In this document: positions 1 through 8,084 of the stretch, piece after piece
How the letters are laid out: the number at the start of each line of letters is the position of its first letter
Position numbering within the stretch: the first letter of the stretch is position 1
Assembly: GCA_016200545.1 (NCBI GenBank)
Contig: JACQEO010000040.1
Span: 1 to 64,000 of the forward strand
Direction of reading: 5' to 3'
Length of the DNA stretch: 64,000 nt
Source of the DNA: Deltaproteobacteria bacterium
Lineage (GTDB): Bacteria > Desulfobacterota > Binatia > UTPRO1
Program-made: the position numbers and the translations under genes
Notes under the pieces: model-generated
What the model was told of the DNA's origin: nothing
Databases searched by the model: none
Seen by the model: only the letters and a program-made list of their open reading frames with translations

Positions 1-67
1 CTCGCGCCACGGGCCACCGCTTGCGTACCTGATCGACGAATCGAGCGATCTCGTCTTTGGTGTCCAT
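1..67 (-). CDS. 5' end of a leftward gene of unknown function (partial)
   Basis: An ATG at 67 on the minus strand opens a frame that stays open to the window edge. About 22 residues are visible, starting MDTKDEIARFV and continuing DQVRKRWPVAR. The short amphipathic start followed by a basic stretch resembles the beginning of small nucleotidyltransferase-type (MNT) antitoxins, where a VILFGSRARG motif would follow, but that part is outside the window. An AT-rich palindrome lies just upstream. Too little is visible for a function. Confidence 0.4.
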   Translation of the reverse strand, partial: MDTKDEIARFVDQVRKRWPVAR

Positions 68-75
68 GGCGGTCT

Positions 76-92
76 GTATACTATAATTATAC
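76..92. promoter_or_regulatory. AT-rich palindrome with TATAAT on both strands
   Basis: GTATA (76-80) and TATAC (88-92) form an inverted repeat around a 7-base centre in otherwise GC-rich DNA. A perfect TATAAT occurs at 82-87 on the plus strand and another at 86-91 on the minus strand. The minus-strand copy ends about 18 bases before the ATG of the leftward gene at 67. This is a plausible promoter with an overlapping operator for autoregulation. No good -35 is visible, so the assignment is tentative. Confidence 0.4.
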
Positions 93-157
93 GTAAGACC
101 CAAACGAAACCACCCCCCTACGGAGACTGAGGCCTTACCCGGCGGTCGACAAATCAC

Positions 158-186
158 TTGACCGCGTGACTACTTTCGCCTATTGT
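158..186 (+). promoter_or_regulatory. sigma70-type promoter of HNH paralog 1
   Basis: TTGACC (158-163), a 17-base spacer and TATTGT (181-186) form a good -35/-10 pair. The end of the spacer, the -10 and the next bases (ACTTTCGCC then TATTGTTCGCC) are identical to the promoter of HNH paralog 2 (38861-38889). The third paralog has the same architecture at 56870-56898. Transcription should start near 193, which rules out the TTG at 183 as a translation start. Confidence 0.7.
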
Positions 187-239
187 TCGCCCTCGGAGAG
201 CAGCTTTCGACTTCATCGATTGGGACGCAAACGTTCGTT

Positions 240-2312
240 ATGGGCTCGATGCGGCACAGCGCAGGTGGTTGGCGGCGTCCGCGTCTCCGCGCCGCCGTCG
301 GACGCGGCGGTGCGGCACGGAGCCGTCGCCCACGTGAGCGCGGCAACGCGGATGGCGAGCTCGAGCGCGCGCGCCTCACCGAACGCGCCCGATTCGCCCA
401 GCACCTCGACATCGAACTGCGGGTCGCGTGTCGCAGCGAAGCGGCGTCACGGCACGAGCTCGGGATCGTCGCGCGCGCACTGCTCCGCGGCCATCGGTAT
501 CGGCGCCTCGGGTTCGTCCGGCTGAGCGACTACGCGCGCGAGCGCCTCGGCGTGTCGGCGCGCACGCTGCAGGCGGCCGCCTGGGTCGCCACGCGGCTCG
601 ACGCGTTGCCGCTCGTCGCGGCCGCGTTCGATCGCTCCGAGCTCTCTTGGGCGCAGGTGCGGACGGTCTGTGCCGTCGCGCGCAGCGAAGATCAGGAGCA
701 GTGGTTGGCACGTGCGCGTGTGGCCACGGTCGAAGAGCTTGAACACGTCGCGAGGGCGGTGCATCCAAACGACGCGGGTGCCGCCGATCCCGACGACGAC
801 GAGGGCATGATCGACGGCGAGCCCGCGATGCAATTGCGCATCGCGTGCCCGGCGCGCGTGCGTGGGCTCTGGCGGTACGCGGTAGAGCTCGCGTCGCGGG
901 TCGCGGGCGAGCCGCTCGCGGCGTGGCGCGCGGCCGAGATCATCGCCGCGGAAGCGTTCTCGGGGCGGCCGGCGGGCGTATCGCTCGTCGACCGCGCGGT
1001 GCTGGCGTGTATGCGGCTCGCGCGCCGGGCGCGACGAGCGGACGCGACGACGGAGACACGTGGCACCGTGATGGATTCCGCCGCGCGCGCGCTCGCGATG
1101 GGCGTCGCATCGGCGCCCTGCCTCGAGGAAGGGCCCGGCGCGACGGCGCAGGCCGCCGCTGCCAACGAGCCAGAGCGCTCGGAGACAGCGCCACCTCCTA
1201 CAGCGTCCGATCCGTTTGCCGCGTCCGATCCGTTCGCGCTCGACGCGCGGCTGGTGGCGGTCATGCGTGCGATCCGGACGAGCGAGCCGCGGATCGGTCG
1301 CCTCCTCAGAATCGTCGTCGACCAGCACCTGTATCGCGCGCATGGGTTCACGGCATTCGCCGACTATGCGCGTGAGCGCCTCGGCATCTCGGCGCGTAAG
1401 GCGTGGGCGCTCCTCAAGGTCGAACGAAGCACGCGCCGCGCCGACGACTTCGCGCGCGCCTACGGCGAGGGGGCGATCTCGTGGGTGTGCGCGTTGACGC
1501 TGCTGCCCGTCGTCGATCGTGAGAACGCGGCCGCATGGATCGCGCGTGCGGACGCGGTCACGGTGCGCCGCCTCGCCGACGAGGTGAACAGCGTGCTCGA
1601 GGCGCGCGACGTCTATGGCGCCGACGTCGCGCTCGATCCGCCACCGCTCGACAGCGTGCTGGTGTCGCCCGTCGCGCAGGCGATAGCCCAGTCTGCCGCA
1701 GTCACGTCCTCCGCCGCCACGTTCGCCACGGCGGCAGCCGTGTCACCCGCGCTCGTACAAATCGGTGCGCACGCGCCGCTGCCAAACCCGGTGACAAAAT
1801 TTGACACCCACCGCCGCGCGGCATTGGAGGTCTGCGACGTCGAGGTGCAGTTCACGGCGCCGGTGTCGGTGGTCGCGTTGTTTCGCGAGGCGCTCGACGT
1901 GTACGCGGAGCCGGGGGCGCCACGCTGGTTGGCGCTCGCACGCGTGCTGCAGCACGTGATCGCCTACTGGGAGGCGACGCCGCGGCACCGCGATCCGATT
2001 TTTGCGCGCGACGGCTGGCGGTGCGCCGTGCCTGGCTGCAGCTCGCGTCGCAACCTGCACGACCACCACCTCCAGTACCGCTCGCGCGGCGGCGGCAACG
2101 CGCGCTGGAATCGCGTCGCGGCCTGCGCGGCACATCACCTGCACGGGATTCACCCCGGCACCGTCCGCGCGTCGGGTACGGCGCCGCGCGACGTCCGGTG
2201 GCAGCTCGGCGTCCGCTCGAACGGGCCGCCGCTGCTCGCGTACGTCGGCGATCGGCGCTGCCCCGACGCGCGGGAGACGCACGCGCCCGGCGCGGAGCAG
2301 GAAACGGGCTGA
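240..2312 (+). CDS. HNH endonuclease, DUF222-like, paralog 1
   Basis: This 690-residue protein ends in an HNH nuclease domain (about 583-650). The domain has HRDPIF, a C-x4-C pair (CAVPGC), the DHH of the first histidines, SRGGGN and the terminal CAAHH. The N-terminal two thirds contain two copies of a helical module, each with a YARERLG-x-SAR signature (near 98 and 375), separated by an acidic and Ala-rich linker. The arrangement resembles the DUF222/13E12-HNH proteins of actinobacteria. Two further paralogs lie at 36915-38852 and 55013-56860. The frame is open from 183, but that TTG lies inside the -10 box, so the first in-frame ATG at 240 is chosen (249 is an alternative). The natural target is unknown; a selfish or defence role is possible. 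Confidence 0.75.
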   Translation: MGSMRHSAGGWRRPRLRAAVGRGGAARSRRPRERGNADGELERARLTERARFAQHLDIELRVACRSEAASRHELGIVARALLRGHRYRRLGFVRLSDYARERLGVSARTLQAAAWVATRLDALPLVAAAFDRSELSWAQVRTVCAVARSEDQEQWLARARVATVEELEHVARAVHPNDAGAADPDDDEGMIDGEPAMQLRIACPARVRGLWRYAVELASRVAGEPLAAWRAAEIIAAEAFSGRPAGVSLVDRAVLACMRLARRARRADATTETRGTVMDSAARALAMGVASAPCLEEGPGATAQAAAANEPERSETAPPPTASDPFAASDPFALDARLVAVMRAIRTSEPRIGRLLRIVVDQHLYRAHGFTAFADYARERLGISARKAWALLKVERSTRRADDFARAYGEGAISWVCALTLLPVVDRENAAAWIARADAVTVRRLADEVNSVLEARDVYGADVALDPPPLDSVLVSPVAQAIAQSAAVTSSAATFATAAAVSPALVQIGAHAPLPNPVTKFDTHRRAALEVCDVEVQFTAPVSVVALFREALDVYAEPGAPRWLALARVLQHVIAYWEATPRHRDPIFARDGWRCAVPGCSSRRNLHDHHLQYRSRGGGNARWNRVAACAAHHLHGIHPGTVRASGTAPRDVRWQLGVRSNGPPLLAYVGDRRCPDARETHAPGAEQETG

Positions 2313-2350
2313 GCCCAACGCTTCCGACCCACTCGGCGTTTACTTGCGGC

Positions 2351-2379
2351 TTACCGCTGTGGTAACAGGTCGAGTTACC
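2351..2379. repeat. two mutually exclusive small hairpins before yebC
   Basis: TTACC (2351-2355) can pair with GGTAA (2361-2365). GGTAAC (2361-2366) can instead pair with GTTACC (2374-2379). The two stems share the middle arm, so only one forms at a time. There is no T run, so this is not a standard terminator. It lies 100 bases before yebC and just after the HNH gene and could be an operator or leader element. The function is unknown. Confidence 0.35.
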
Positions 2380-2478
2380 CATCCGGTCGCGAGCAGCGCC
2401 TCAGGCTCTCGGCACTCGCCCCATCAGATCGAGACAGCGCGTGCCGTCCTGTGACAGCGGACGGGGAAAGGAACCACG

Positions 2479-3228
2479 ATGTCCGGCCACTCGAAGTGGA
2501 GCTCGATCAAGCACAAAAAGGCGCTGAAGGATGCCAAACGCGGCAAGATCTTCACCAAGATGATCAAGGAGATCACCGTCGCGGCGCGCATGGGTGGCGG
2601 TGACATCAACGCCAACCCGCGCCTGCGTACTGCTGTGACCACCGCCAAGGCGTCGAGCATGCCGGCCGACAACATCGAGCGCGCGATCAAGAAAGGCACG
2701 GGCGAGCTCGAGGGCGTGTCGTACGAAGAGATCAACTATGAGGCGTACGGACCGGCCGGTGTCGCCATCATGGTTTCGGTTCTCACCGACAACCGCAATC
2801 GCACCGTCGCCGAGATCCGCAACATCTTCGACAAGAACGGCGGCAATCTCGGCGCGACCGGCTGCGTCGCCTGGATGTTCTCCAAGAAGGGGCTGATCAC
2901 GATCGACAAGAGTGCCGCGGCCGAGGAACGGGTCTTCGAAGTGGCGCTCGAGGCCGGCGCCGACGACATCGGCGACGGCGGCGAGGTGTTCGAGGTGACC
3001 ACCAGACCGGAGCGGCTCGAGGACGTGAAGACGGCGCTCGAGGCGGCGGGAATCGTCGTCGCCTCGGCCGAGGTCGCGATGGTTCCGCAGAGCACGGTCA
3101 CGCTGCGTGGGCGCGAGGCCGAACGGACGCTGAAGCTCCTCGAGGTGCTCGAGGATCACGACGACGTGCAGAAGGTCGCGGCAAACGTCGACATTCCGCA
3201 GGAGGAAGTCGAGCGCTTGAGCGCCTGA
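2479..3228 (+). CDS. yebC: YebC/PmpR (TACO1) family protein
   Basis: The protein has 249 residues, the normal family length, and starts with the hallmark [15 protein letters not shown]. YebC-family proteins act as DNA-binding regulators or, in recent work, as translation factors that help ribosomes through polyproline stretches. Which applies here cannot be decided from sequence. A Shine-Dalgarno-like AAAGGAA lies a few bases before the ATG. It is followed about 70 bases downstream by ruvC, ruvA and ruvB on the same strand, a common bacterial arrangement suggesting one transcript. Confidence 0.93.
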   Translation: MSGHSKWSSIKHKKALKDAKRGKIFTKMIKEITVAARMGGGDINANPRLRTAVTTAKASSMPADNIERAIKKGTGELEGVSYEEINYEAYGPAGVAIMVSVLTDNRNRTVAEIRNIFDKNGGNLGATGCVAWMFSKKGLITIDKSAAAEERVFEVALEAGADDIGDGGEVFEVTTRPERLEDVKTALEAAGIVVASAEVAMVPQSTVTLRGREAERTLKLLEVLEDHDDVQKVAANVDIPQEEVERLSA

Positions 3229-3301
3229 GGCCGCGGGGCCGGGTGCGTTCCGCGTGGGAGCGGACGGGATGAGGGGTGGCGGCGACAGGGCGCAGGGCAG
3301 T

Positions 3302-3829
3302 ATGCGCGTCCTCGGAATTGATCCCGGTACGACGGTGACGGGGTGGGGGGTCGTCGAAGGGCGGCGCGGCGCCTTTCGCCACCTCGGCCACGGTACGGTG
3401 TCGCCGCCGCCGGGCACGGCGCTGCCCTTGAAGCTCGAGCGCATTCACCTGGCGCTCGTCGAGCAGTGCGCCACCTGGCGCCCCGACGCGCTCGCGCTCG
3501 AGAAGAGCTTCGTCGGCCGCAACGTGCAGAGTGCGTTCCGTTTGGGCGAGGTACGCGGCGTGGCGATGTTGGCGGCGGCTGCGGCCGGCGTCGTCGTCGC
3601 CGAGTACAGCCCGGCGGAGGTGAAGCTTGCGGTCACCGGCAGCGGCTGCGCCGCGAAGGCCCAGGTCGAGCACGCGATCGCCCGCGAGCTCGCCCTCGAG
3701 GGCGGACTGTCGCCGGACGCCGCCGACGCGCTCGCGCTCGCGCTCTGCCATCTCCAGACCTTTCGCCTGCGTGCCCTCCTCGCCGCAGCCGAGCCGCGGC
3801 GGAGCGCGCTGCCGGCGCGGGCGCGATGA
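3302..3829 (+). CDS. ruvC: Holliday junction resolvase RuvC
   Basis: RuvC is the endonuclease that cuts Holliday junctions after RuvAB branch migration. The 175-residue protein starts MRVLGIDPGT, which carries the first catalytic aspartate (D7). LALEKSF carries the catalytic glutamate, and SPDAADALALALCH near the C-terminus carries the last acidic residues. The frame is open from 3254, but the family's conserved N-terminus begins at 3302, so that ATG is chosen. The stop codon overlaps the ruvA start (ATGA), indicating translational coupling. Confidence 0.95.
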   Translation: MRVLGIDPGTTVTGWGVVEGRRGAFRHLGHGTVSPPPGTALPLKLERIHLALVEQCATWRPDALALEKSFVGRNVQSAFRLGEVRGVAMLAAAAAGVVVAEYSPAEVKLAVTGSGCAAKAQVEHAIARELALEGGLSPDAADALALALCHLQTFRLRALLAAAEPRRSALPARAR

Positions 3830-4416
3830 TCGCCCGCCTGCGGGGGCGCCTCCTCGAGAAGGCGCCGGAGCAGATCATCGTCGATGTCGGCGGCGTCGGG
3901 TATCAGCTCGCGGTGTCGCTGCAATCGTTCGCGCGTCTCCCGGCGCTCGGCGACGAGGTCGATCTGCGCGTGCACACGCACGTGCGTGAGGACGCGTTGC
4001 AGCTCTTCGGCTTCCTCGATGAAGAGGAGCGCGCGCTCTTCCTGCTGCTCATCCAAGTGGCGACGATCGGGCCGCGGGTCGCGATGGCGGTGCTCTCGGG
4101 CCTCGACGCCGCCGAGCTCGAGCACGCCCTCGCCGACGGCGACGCACGTCGCCTCACCGCGATCCCCGGCATCGGCAAGAAGAAGGCGGATCTCATCGTG
4201 TTGCAGTTGCGCGAGAAGGTGCGCGCGTTGCAGACCGTCCGTCGCATCGATCCGGGGACGCGGATCGCGGGCGACGGCGCCGAGGCGATCTCCGCGCTCG
4301 TCAACCTCGGATACAAGCCGCAGGAGGCGGAGCGCGCCGTGCAGAGCGCCGAGCAAGCCGGATCGGCGCCGCTGCCGGAGCTGATCCGCGAGGCCCTGCG
4401 GAGGCTCGCGTCGTGA
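3826..4416 (+). CDS. ruvA: Holliday junction branch-migration protein RuvA
   Basis: This 196-residue protein binds four-way junctions as a tetramer and loads the RuvB motor. The N-terminal OB fold starts [13 protein letters not shown] helix-hairpin-helix region holds [14 protein letters not shown] and the second hairpin [14 protein letters not shown]. The C-terminal RuvB-contact domain has [16 protein letters not shown]. The ATG overlaps the ruvC stop, and the stop overlaps the GTG of ruvB. All three resolvasome subunits are therefore made from one coupled message. Confidence 0.95.
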   Translation: MIARLRGRLLEKAPEQIIVDVGGVGYQLAVSLQSFARLPALGDEVDLRVHTHVREDALQLFGFLDEEERALFLLLIQVATIGPRVAMAVLSGLDAAELEHALADGDARRLTAIPGIGKKKADLIVLQLREKVRALQTVRRIDPGTRIAGDGAEAISALVNLGYKPQEAERAVQSAEQAGSAPLPELIREALRRLAS

Positions 4417-5441
4417 ATCCGCCGACTCGCCCCGTGGTCGATTCGAGTGCCGCCGACGAGGAGCTGACGTTCGATGTCTCGCTGCGTCCGACGACGCTCG
4501 CCGAGTACGTGGGACAGTCCGCGGTGAAGAGCAACCTCGCGGTCGCGATCGACGCCGCGCGCGGGCGCGCCGACGTGCTCGACCACGTGTTGCTCGCGGG
4601 TCCGCCGGGGCTCGGCAAGACCTCGCTCGCCTACATCATCGCGAAGGAGATGGGCGTGAGTCTCCGCTGCACGTCGGGGCCGGTTCTCGAGCGTCCGGGC
4701 GACGTCGCCGCCATCCTCACCAACCTCGAGCGTGGCGACGTCCTCTTCATCGACGAGATCCACCGCCTGAACCGTGTCGTCGAAGAGGTGCTGTATCCGG
4801 CGATGGAAGACTTTCAGCTCGACATCATCGTCGGCCAGGGGCCGTCGGCGCGCACGCTCAAGCTCGAGCTGAAGCCGTTCACGCTCGTCGGCGCCACCAC
4901 CAGAACCGGCCTCCTCACGTCGCCGCTTCGCGACCGTTTCGGCGCCCATTTTCGCCTCGACTTCTACGGCCTGGACGACCTGTGTTGCATCCTCGGGCGC
5001 TCGGCGGCGATTTTGAAGGTGCCACTCGAGTCCGCGGGAGCGGCGGAGATCGGACGTCGCTCGCGCGGCACGCCGCGTATCGCGAATCGCCTGCTGCGCC
5101 GCGTGCGCGACTACGCGCAGGTGCGCGCCGACGGTACGATCAGCGCCGCAGTCGCCGCCGATGCGCTCGCGCTCCTCGAGGTGGACGGGCGGGGCTTCGA
5201 CAAGATGGACCGCGCCATCCTGCTGGCGATCATCGAAAAGTTCGGCGGCGGCCCGGTCGGCCTCGACACCCTCGCCGCCGCCGTCGGCGAGGAGCGCGAT
5301 ACGATCGAGGACGTCTACGAGCCTTATCTCATCAAGGAAGGCTTCCTGGCGCGCACACCCAAAGGGCGGGTGGCAACCGAGCACGCGTTCAGCCATTTCG
5401 GGCTCGGTACGGGGCGGGCGCCGCAAGGGCGCTTGCTGTGA
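4413..5441 (+). CDS. ruvB: Holliday junction helicase RuvB
   Basis: RuvB is the AAA+ ATPase motor of branch migration. The 342-residue protein has Walker A GPPGLGKT, Walker [10 protein letters not shown], a sensor/arginine region VGATTRTG, and the C-terminal winged helix with [14 protein letters not shown] and [17 protein letters not shown]. The GTG at 4413 overlaps the TGA of ruvA. The length is typical and the protein intact. Confidence 0.96.
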   Translation: MNPPTRPVVDSSAADEELTFDVSLRPTTLAEYVGQSAVKSNLAVAIDAARGRADVLDHVLLAGPPGLGKTSLAYIIAKEMGVSLRCTSGPVLERPGDVAAILTNLERGDVLFIDEIHRLNRVVEEVLYPAMEDFQLDIIVGQGPSARTLKLELKPFTLVGATTRTGLLTSPLRDRFGAHFRLDFYGLDDLCCILGRSAAILKVPLESAGAAEIGRRSRGTPRIANRLLRRVRDYAQVRADGTISAAVAADALALLEVDGRGFDKMDRAILLAIIEKFGGGPVGLDTLAAAVGEERDTIEDVYEPYLIKEGFLARTPKGRVATEHAFSHFGLGTGRAPQGRLL

Positions 5442-5534
5442 GGGTTCACATAGCGCCGACTGACGCAGCGTGTCGCTATGGACATCGAGCGGCTGGATCT
5501 CTACAATCCGCCAGCTCCCAGATCCCGAGGTGTC

Positions 5535-5747
5535 ATGCCAGGACTTGGGAAAGTGTTGATCATATCGGGGGTTGTGCTGGTGCTCGCAGGCGTCGTCGCG
5601 TTGGCGGCGGGCCGTGTGCCCTGGCTCGGACGACTGCCCGGCGACATCGTGGTCCGGCGCGACAACTTCACGTTGTACTTCCCGCTCGCGAGCTGCGTGC
5701 TCGTGAGTGCGATAGTGTCACTGCTCCTCTTCCTCTTCCGGCGCTGA
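5535..5747 (+). CDS. DUF2905 small membrane protein
   Basis: A 70-residue protein with two membrane segments flanking the family signature RVPWLGRLPGDIVVRRDNFTLYFPLA. DUF2905 proteins are often found beside ruvB but have no known function. The frame extends upstream to 5478, but the extra 19 residues (MDIERLDLYNPP and on) do not belong to the family, so the ATG at 5535 is preferred. It lies 94 bases after ruvB on the same strand. Confidence 0.85.
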   Translation: MPGLGKVLIISGVVLVLAGVVALAAGRVPWLGRLPGDIVVRRDNFTLYFPLASCVLVSAIVSLLLFLFRR

Positions 5748-5772
5748 GCGGCGGGCCGGCGACGACACGACG

Positions 5773-8061
5773 ATGAAATTCAGAATGCGACCTTCGCGGT
5801 CCTCGGAACAGTACGGAGCCGGCGCCCCGGGTGCGCCGGCGACGGCGGCCGAGCTGCAGCGACGCCGCGAGGGCCTCATCATCCTCTGTACGGCGGTCGC
5901 CGTCCTCCTCTTCGCCTTTTTCGAGACCCGCCTGCCGCAGTTCTCGGGCGGCAACTCGCTTTCCAACAACGTCATTTTCTTCCTCCTCATCAACCTCAAC
6001 ATCATCTTGCTGGTGCTGCTGGTGTTCCTGGTGGCCCGCAACCTCACCAAGTTGGTGTTCGAGCGCCGTCGCCGCATGCTCGGCTCGCATATGCGGACGC
6101 GGCTCGTGCTCGCGTTCCTCGCGGTCTCGATCTTCCCCGCGGTGCTGATCTTCCTCGTCGCGCTCGGCTTCATGACGAGCTCGATCGAGAACTGGTTCAA
6201 CGTGCAGGTGGAGAACTCGCTCGCCGGCTCGCTCGAGATCGCCCGCGCCTACTACGCGCACTCCTCCGAGAACGCGCTCCACCACGCGCGCGAGCTCGCC
6301 GCGCACGTGGCACGCGAGCGCCTCGTCGGCGGCGACGCGGACGAGCGACTCGCGGAGTTCGTCAGCGCGAAGCAGCGCGAGTACGACGTCGGTACGGTCG
6401 AGGTGTACAGCGCCGACCGCCAGCGGCGCGCCGTCGCGCTCGCCGAGGAAGTGCCGCCGCAGGTCACGCTCGGGCGGACATCGTCGCTCCTCACCGCCGC
6501 CCTCGAGGGTCGCTCCGAGACGCGTATCCAATCGATCGGTGACGGGGACGTGATCCGAGCCGCCGTGCCAATCGCCGGCCCCGACGGCGTCGCGGGTGTC
6601 GTCGTGGTCGACTACTTCGTTCCGCAGAGCGTCGCCAACCGCAGCGCCGAGATCGCGCGTTCGTTTCAAGAATACCGGCAGTTGAAGATCCTCAAACAGC
6701 CGATCACCAACAACTACGTCGTCACGCTCATCCTGGTCACGCTGCTGGTGATCTTCTGCGCGACGTGGATGGGCTTCTATCTCGCGAAAGGCATCACGGT
6801 TCCGATCCAGAAGCTCGCCGAGGGTACGCGCGAGGTCGCGCAGGGCAACTGGCAGTACCGCATCGGTCTCGGCGACGGTACGTCGATCGCCGCTGACGAC
6901 GAGTTCGGCAGCCTCGTCGGCTCGTTCAATCAGATGACCGCCGACCTCGAGACCATCAACTTCGAGCTCGAGAGGCGCCGCCGTTACATGGAGACGATCC
7001 TCGCGACCATGACCGGCGGCGTGATCTCGCTCGACCAGGAGGGGCGGGTCACCACCATCAACGAGGCCGCCGAACGTCTCCTCGGTCTCGACGGCCGGAC
7101 TGCCCTCGGGCGCGACGTCGCGGAGGTGTTCGCGCGTCCCGACTTGAACACGGCGCGCGAGCTGATGCAGGAGCTCCACGAGAACGCCGCTCGCGCCACC
7201 CACGGCGCGCGCGCACACCGGCAGCTGAAGCTCGTGGCCGGGGGCCGCGTGCTGACCATCGTCCTCACCGCGACCCTCTTGCGTGACGACGCCGGGCAGG
7301 CGATCGGCGCCGTGCTCTTCTTCGAAGACGTCACTGAGATCGTGAAGGTGCAGCGCATGGAGGCGTGGCGCGAGGTCGCGCGACGGATCGCGCACGAGAT
7401 CAAGAACCCGCTCACCCCGATTCAGCTCTCCGCCCAGCGCCTGCACAAACGCTACGCCGATCAGTTGAAGTGCGACGGCACCCTATTCGAGGAGTGCACG
7501 CGTACGATCGTCACCCAGGTGGAGGAGCTGAAGACCTTGGTGAACGAGTTCGCGACCTTCGCGCGCCTGCCCTCGGGAGAGCACACGCCGGAAGACCTGA
7601 ACGCGCTGGTCGAGGAGGCGATGCTGCTCTTCAAGGAGGGCCATCGCGACATCCGCTTCAGCTTCGATCCCGATCCGGCGCTGCCGCTGCTCGCGCTCGA
7701 CCGTGAGGGCATCAAGCGCGCCGTCATCAACATGCTCGACAACGCCGTCGCCGCCTGCGCGGCGCCGAACGGCGCCGAGCCGCGCATCGACGTCCGGACG
7801 CGCTACCATCGCGCGCCCGGGATCGTCGCGCTCGAGGTCGCCGACACCGGCTGCGGGATCGATCCCAACGCCCGGACGCGCCTCTTCGAGCCGTACTTCT
7901 CCACCAAGCAAGGCGGGACGGGGCTCGGGCTGGCGATCGTCTCGACGATAGTCGCCGACCATCAAGGATTCGTACGGGTCAAGGACAACGAGCCGCGGGG
8001 CAGCCGTTTCGTGATCGAGCTCCCGGTGAAAGGGCAGGTCGAGCAGATCGTCCTGCACTAG
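5773..8061 (+). CDS. ntrY: NtrY-like membrane sensor histidine kinase
   Basis: The 762-residue kinase has three hydrophobic segments near the N-terminus (about 35-125), a periplasmic region, a fourth segment (about 315-340, NYVVTLILVTLLVIF), a HAMP linker, a PAS domain starting around METILATMTGGVIS, and a HisKA/HATPase core. The phosphoacceptor is H541 in RIAHEIKNPLTPI. The N, G1 and G2 boxes follow (NMLDNAV, DTGCGI, GTGLGLAI). This is the NtrY architecture. NtrY normally pairs with the sigma54 regulator NtrX. Here the next gene, 23 bases downstream, is instead a receiver fused to LpxC. No AAA+ regulator lies nearby; the NtrC in this window sits with its own NtrB. Confidence 0.9.
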   Translation: MKFRMRPSRSSEQYGAGAPGAPATAAELQRRREGLIILCTAVAVLLFAFFETRLPQFSGGNSLSNNVIFFLLINLNIILLVLLVFLVARNLTKLVFERRRRMLGSHMRTRLVLAFLAVSIFPAVLIFLVALGFMTSSIENWFNVQVENSLAGSLEIARAYYAHSSENALHHARELAAHVARERLVGGDADERLAEFVSAKQREYDVGTVEVYSADRQRRAVALAEEVPPQVTLGRTSSLLTAALEGRSETRIQSIGDGDVIRAAVPIAGPDGVAGVVVVDYFVPQSVANRSAEIARSFQEYRQLKILKQPITNNYVVTLILVTLLVIFCATWMGFYLAKGITVPIQKLAEGTREVAQGNWQYRIGLGDGTSIAADDEFGSLVGSFNQMTADLETINFELERRRRYMETILATMTGGVISLDQEGRVTTINEAAERLLGLDGRTALGRDVAEVFARPDLNTARELMQELHENAARATHGARAHRQLKLVAGGRVLTIVLTATLLRDDAGQAIGAVLFFEDVTEIVKVQRMEAWREVARRIAHEIKNPLTPIQLSAQRLHKRYADQLKCDGTLFEECTRTIVTQVEELKTLVNEFATFARLPSGEHTPEDLNALVEEAMLLFKEGHRDIRFSFDPDPALPLLALDREGIKRAVINMLDNAVAACAAPNGAEPRIDVRTRYHRAPGIVALEVADTGCGIDPNARTRLFEPYFSTKQGGTGLGLAIVSTIVADHQGFVRVKDNEPRGSRFVIELPVKGQVEQIVLH

Positions 8062-8084
8062 GCGGGACCGTCCGCACAGGAGGG

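Noticed and set aside
183..239. TTG at 183 as start of HNH paralog 1
   Set aside because: It lies inside the -10 hexamer of the promoter at 158-186, so it would not be transcribed.
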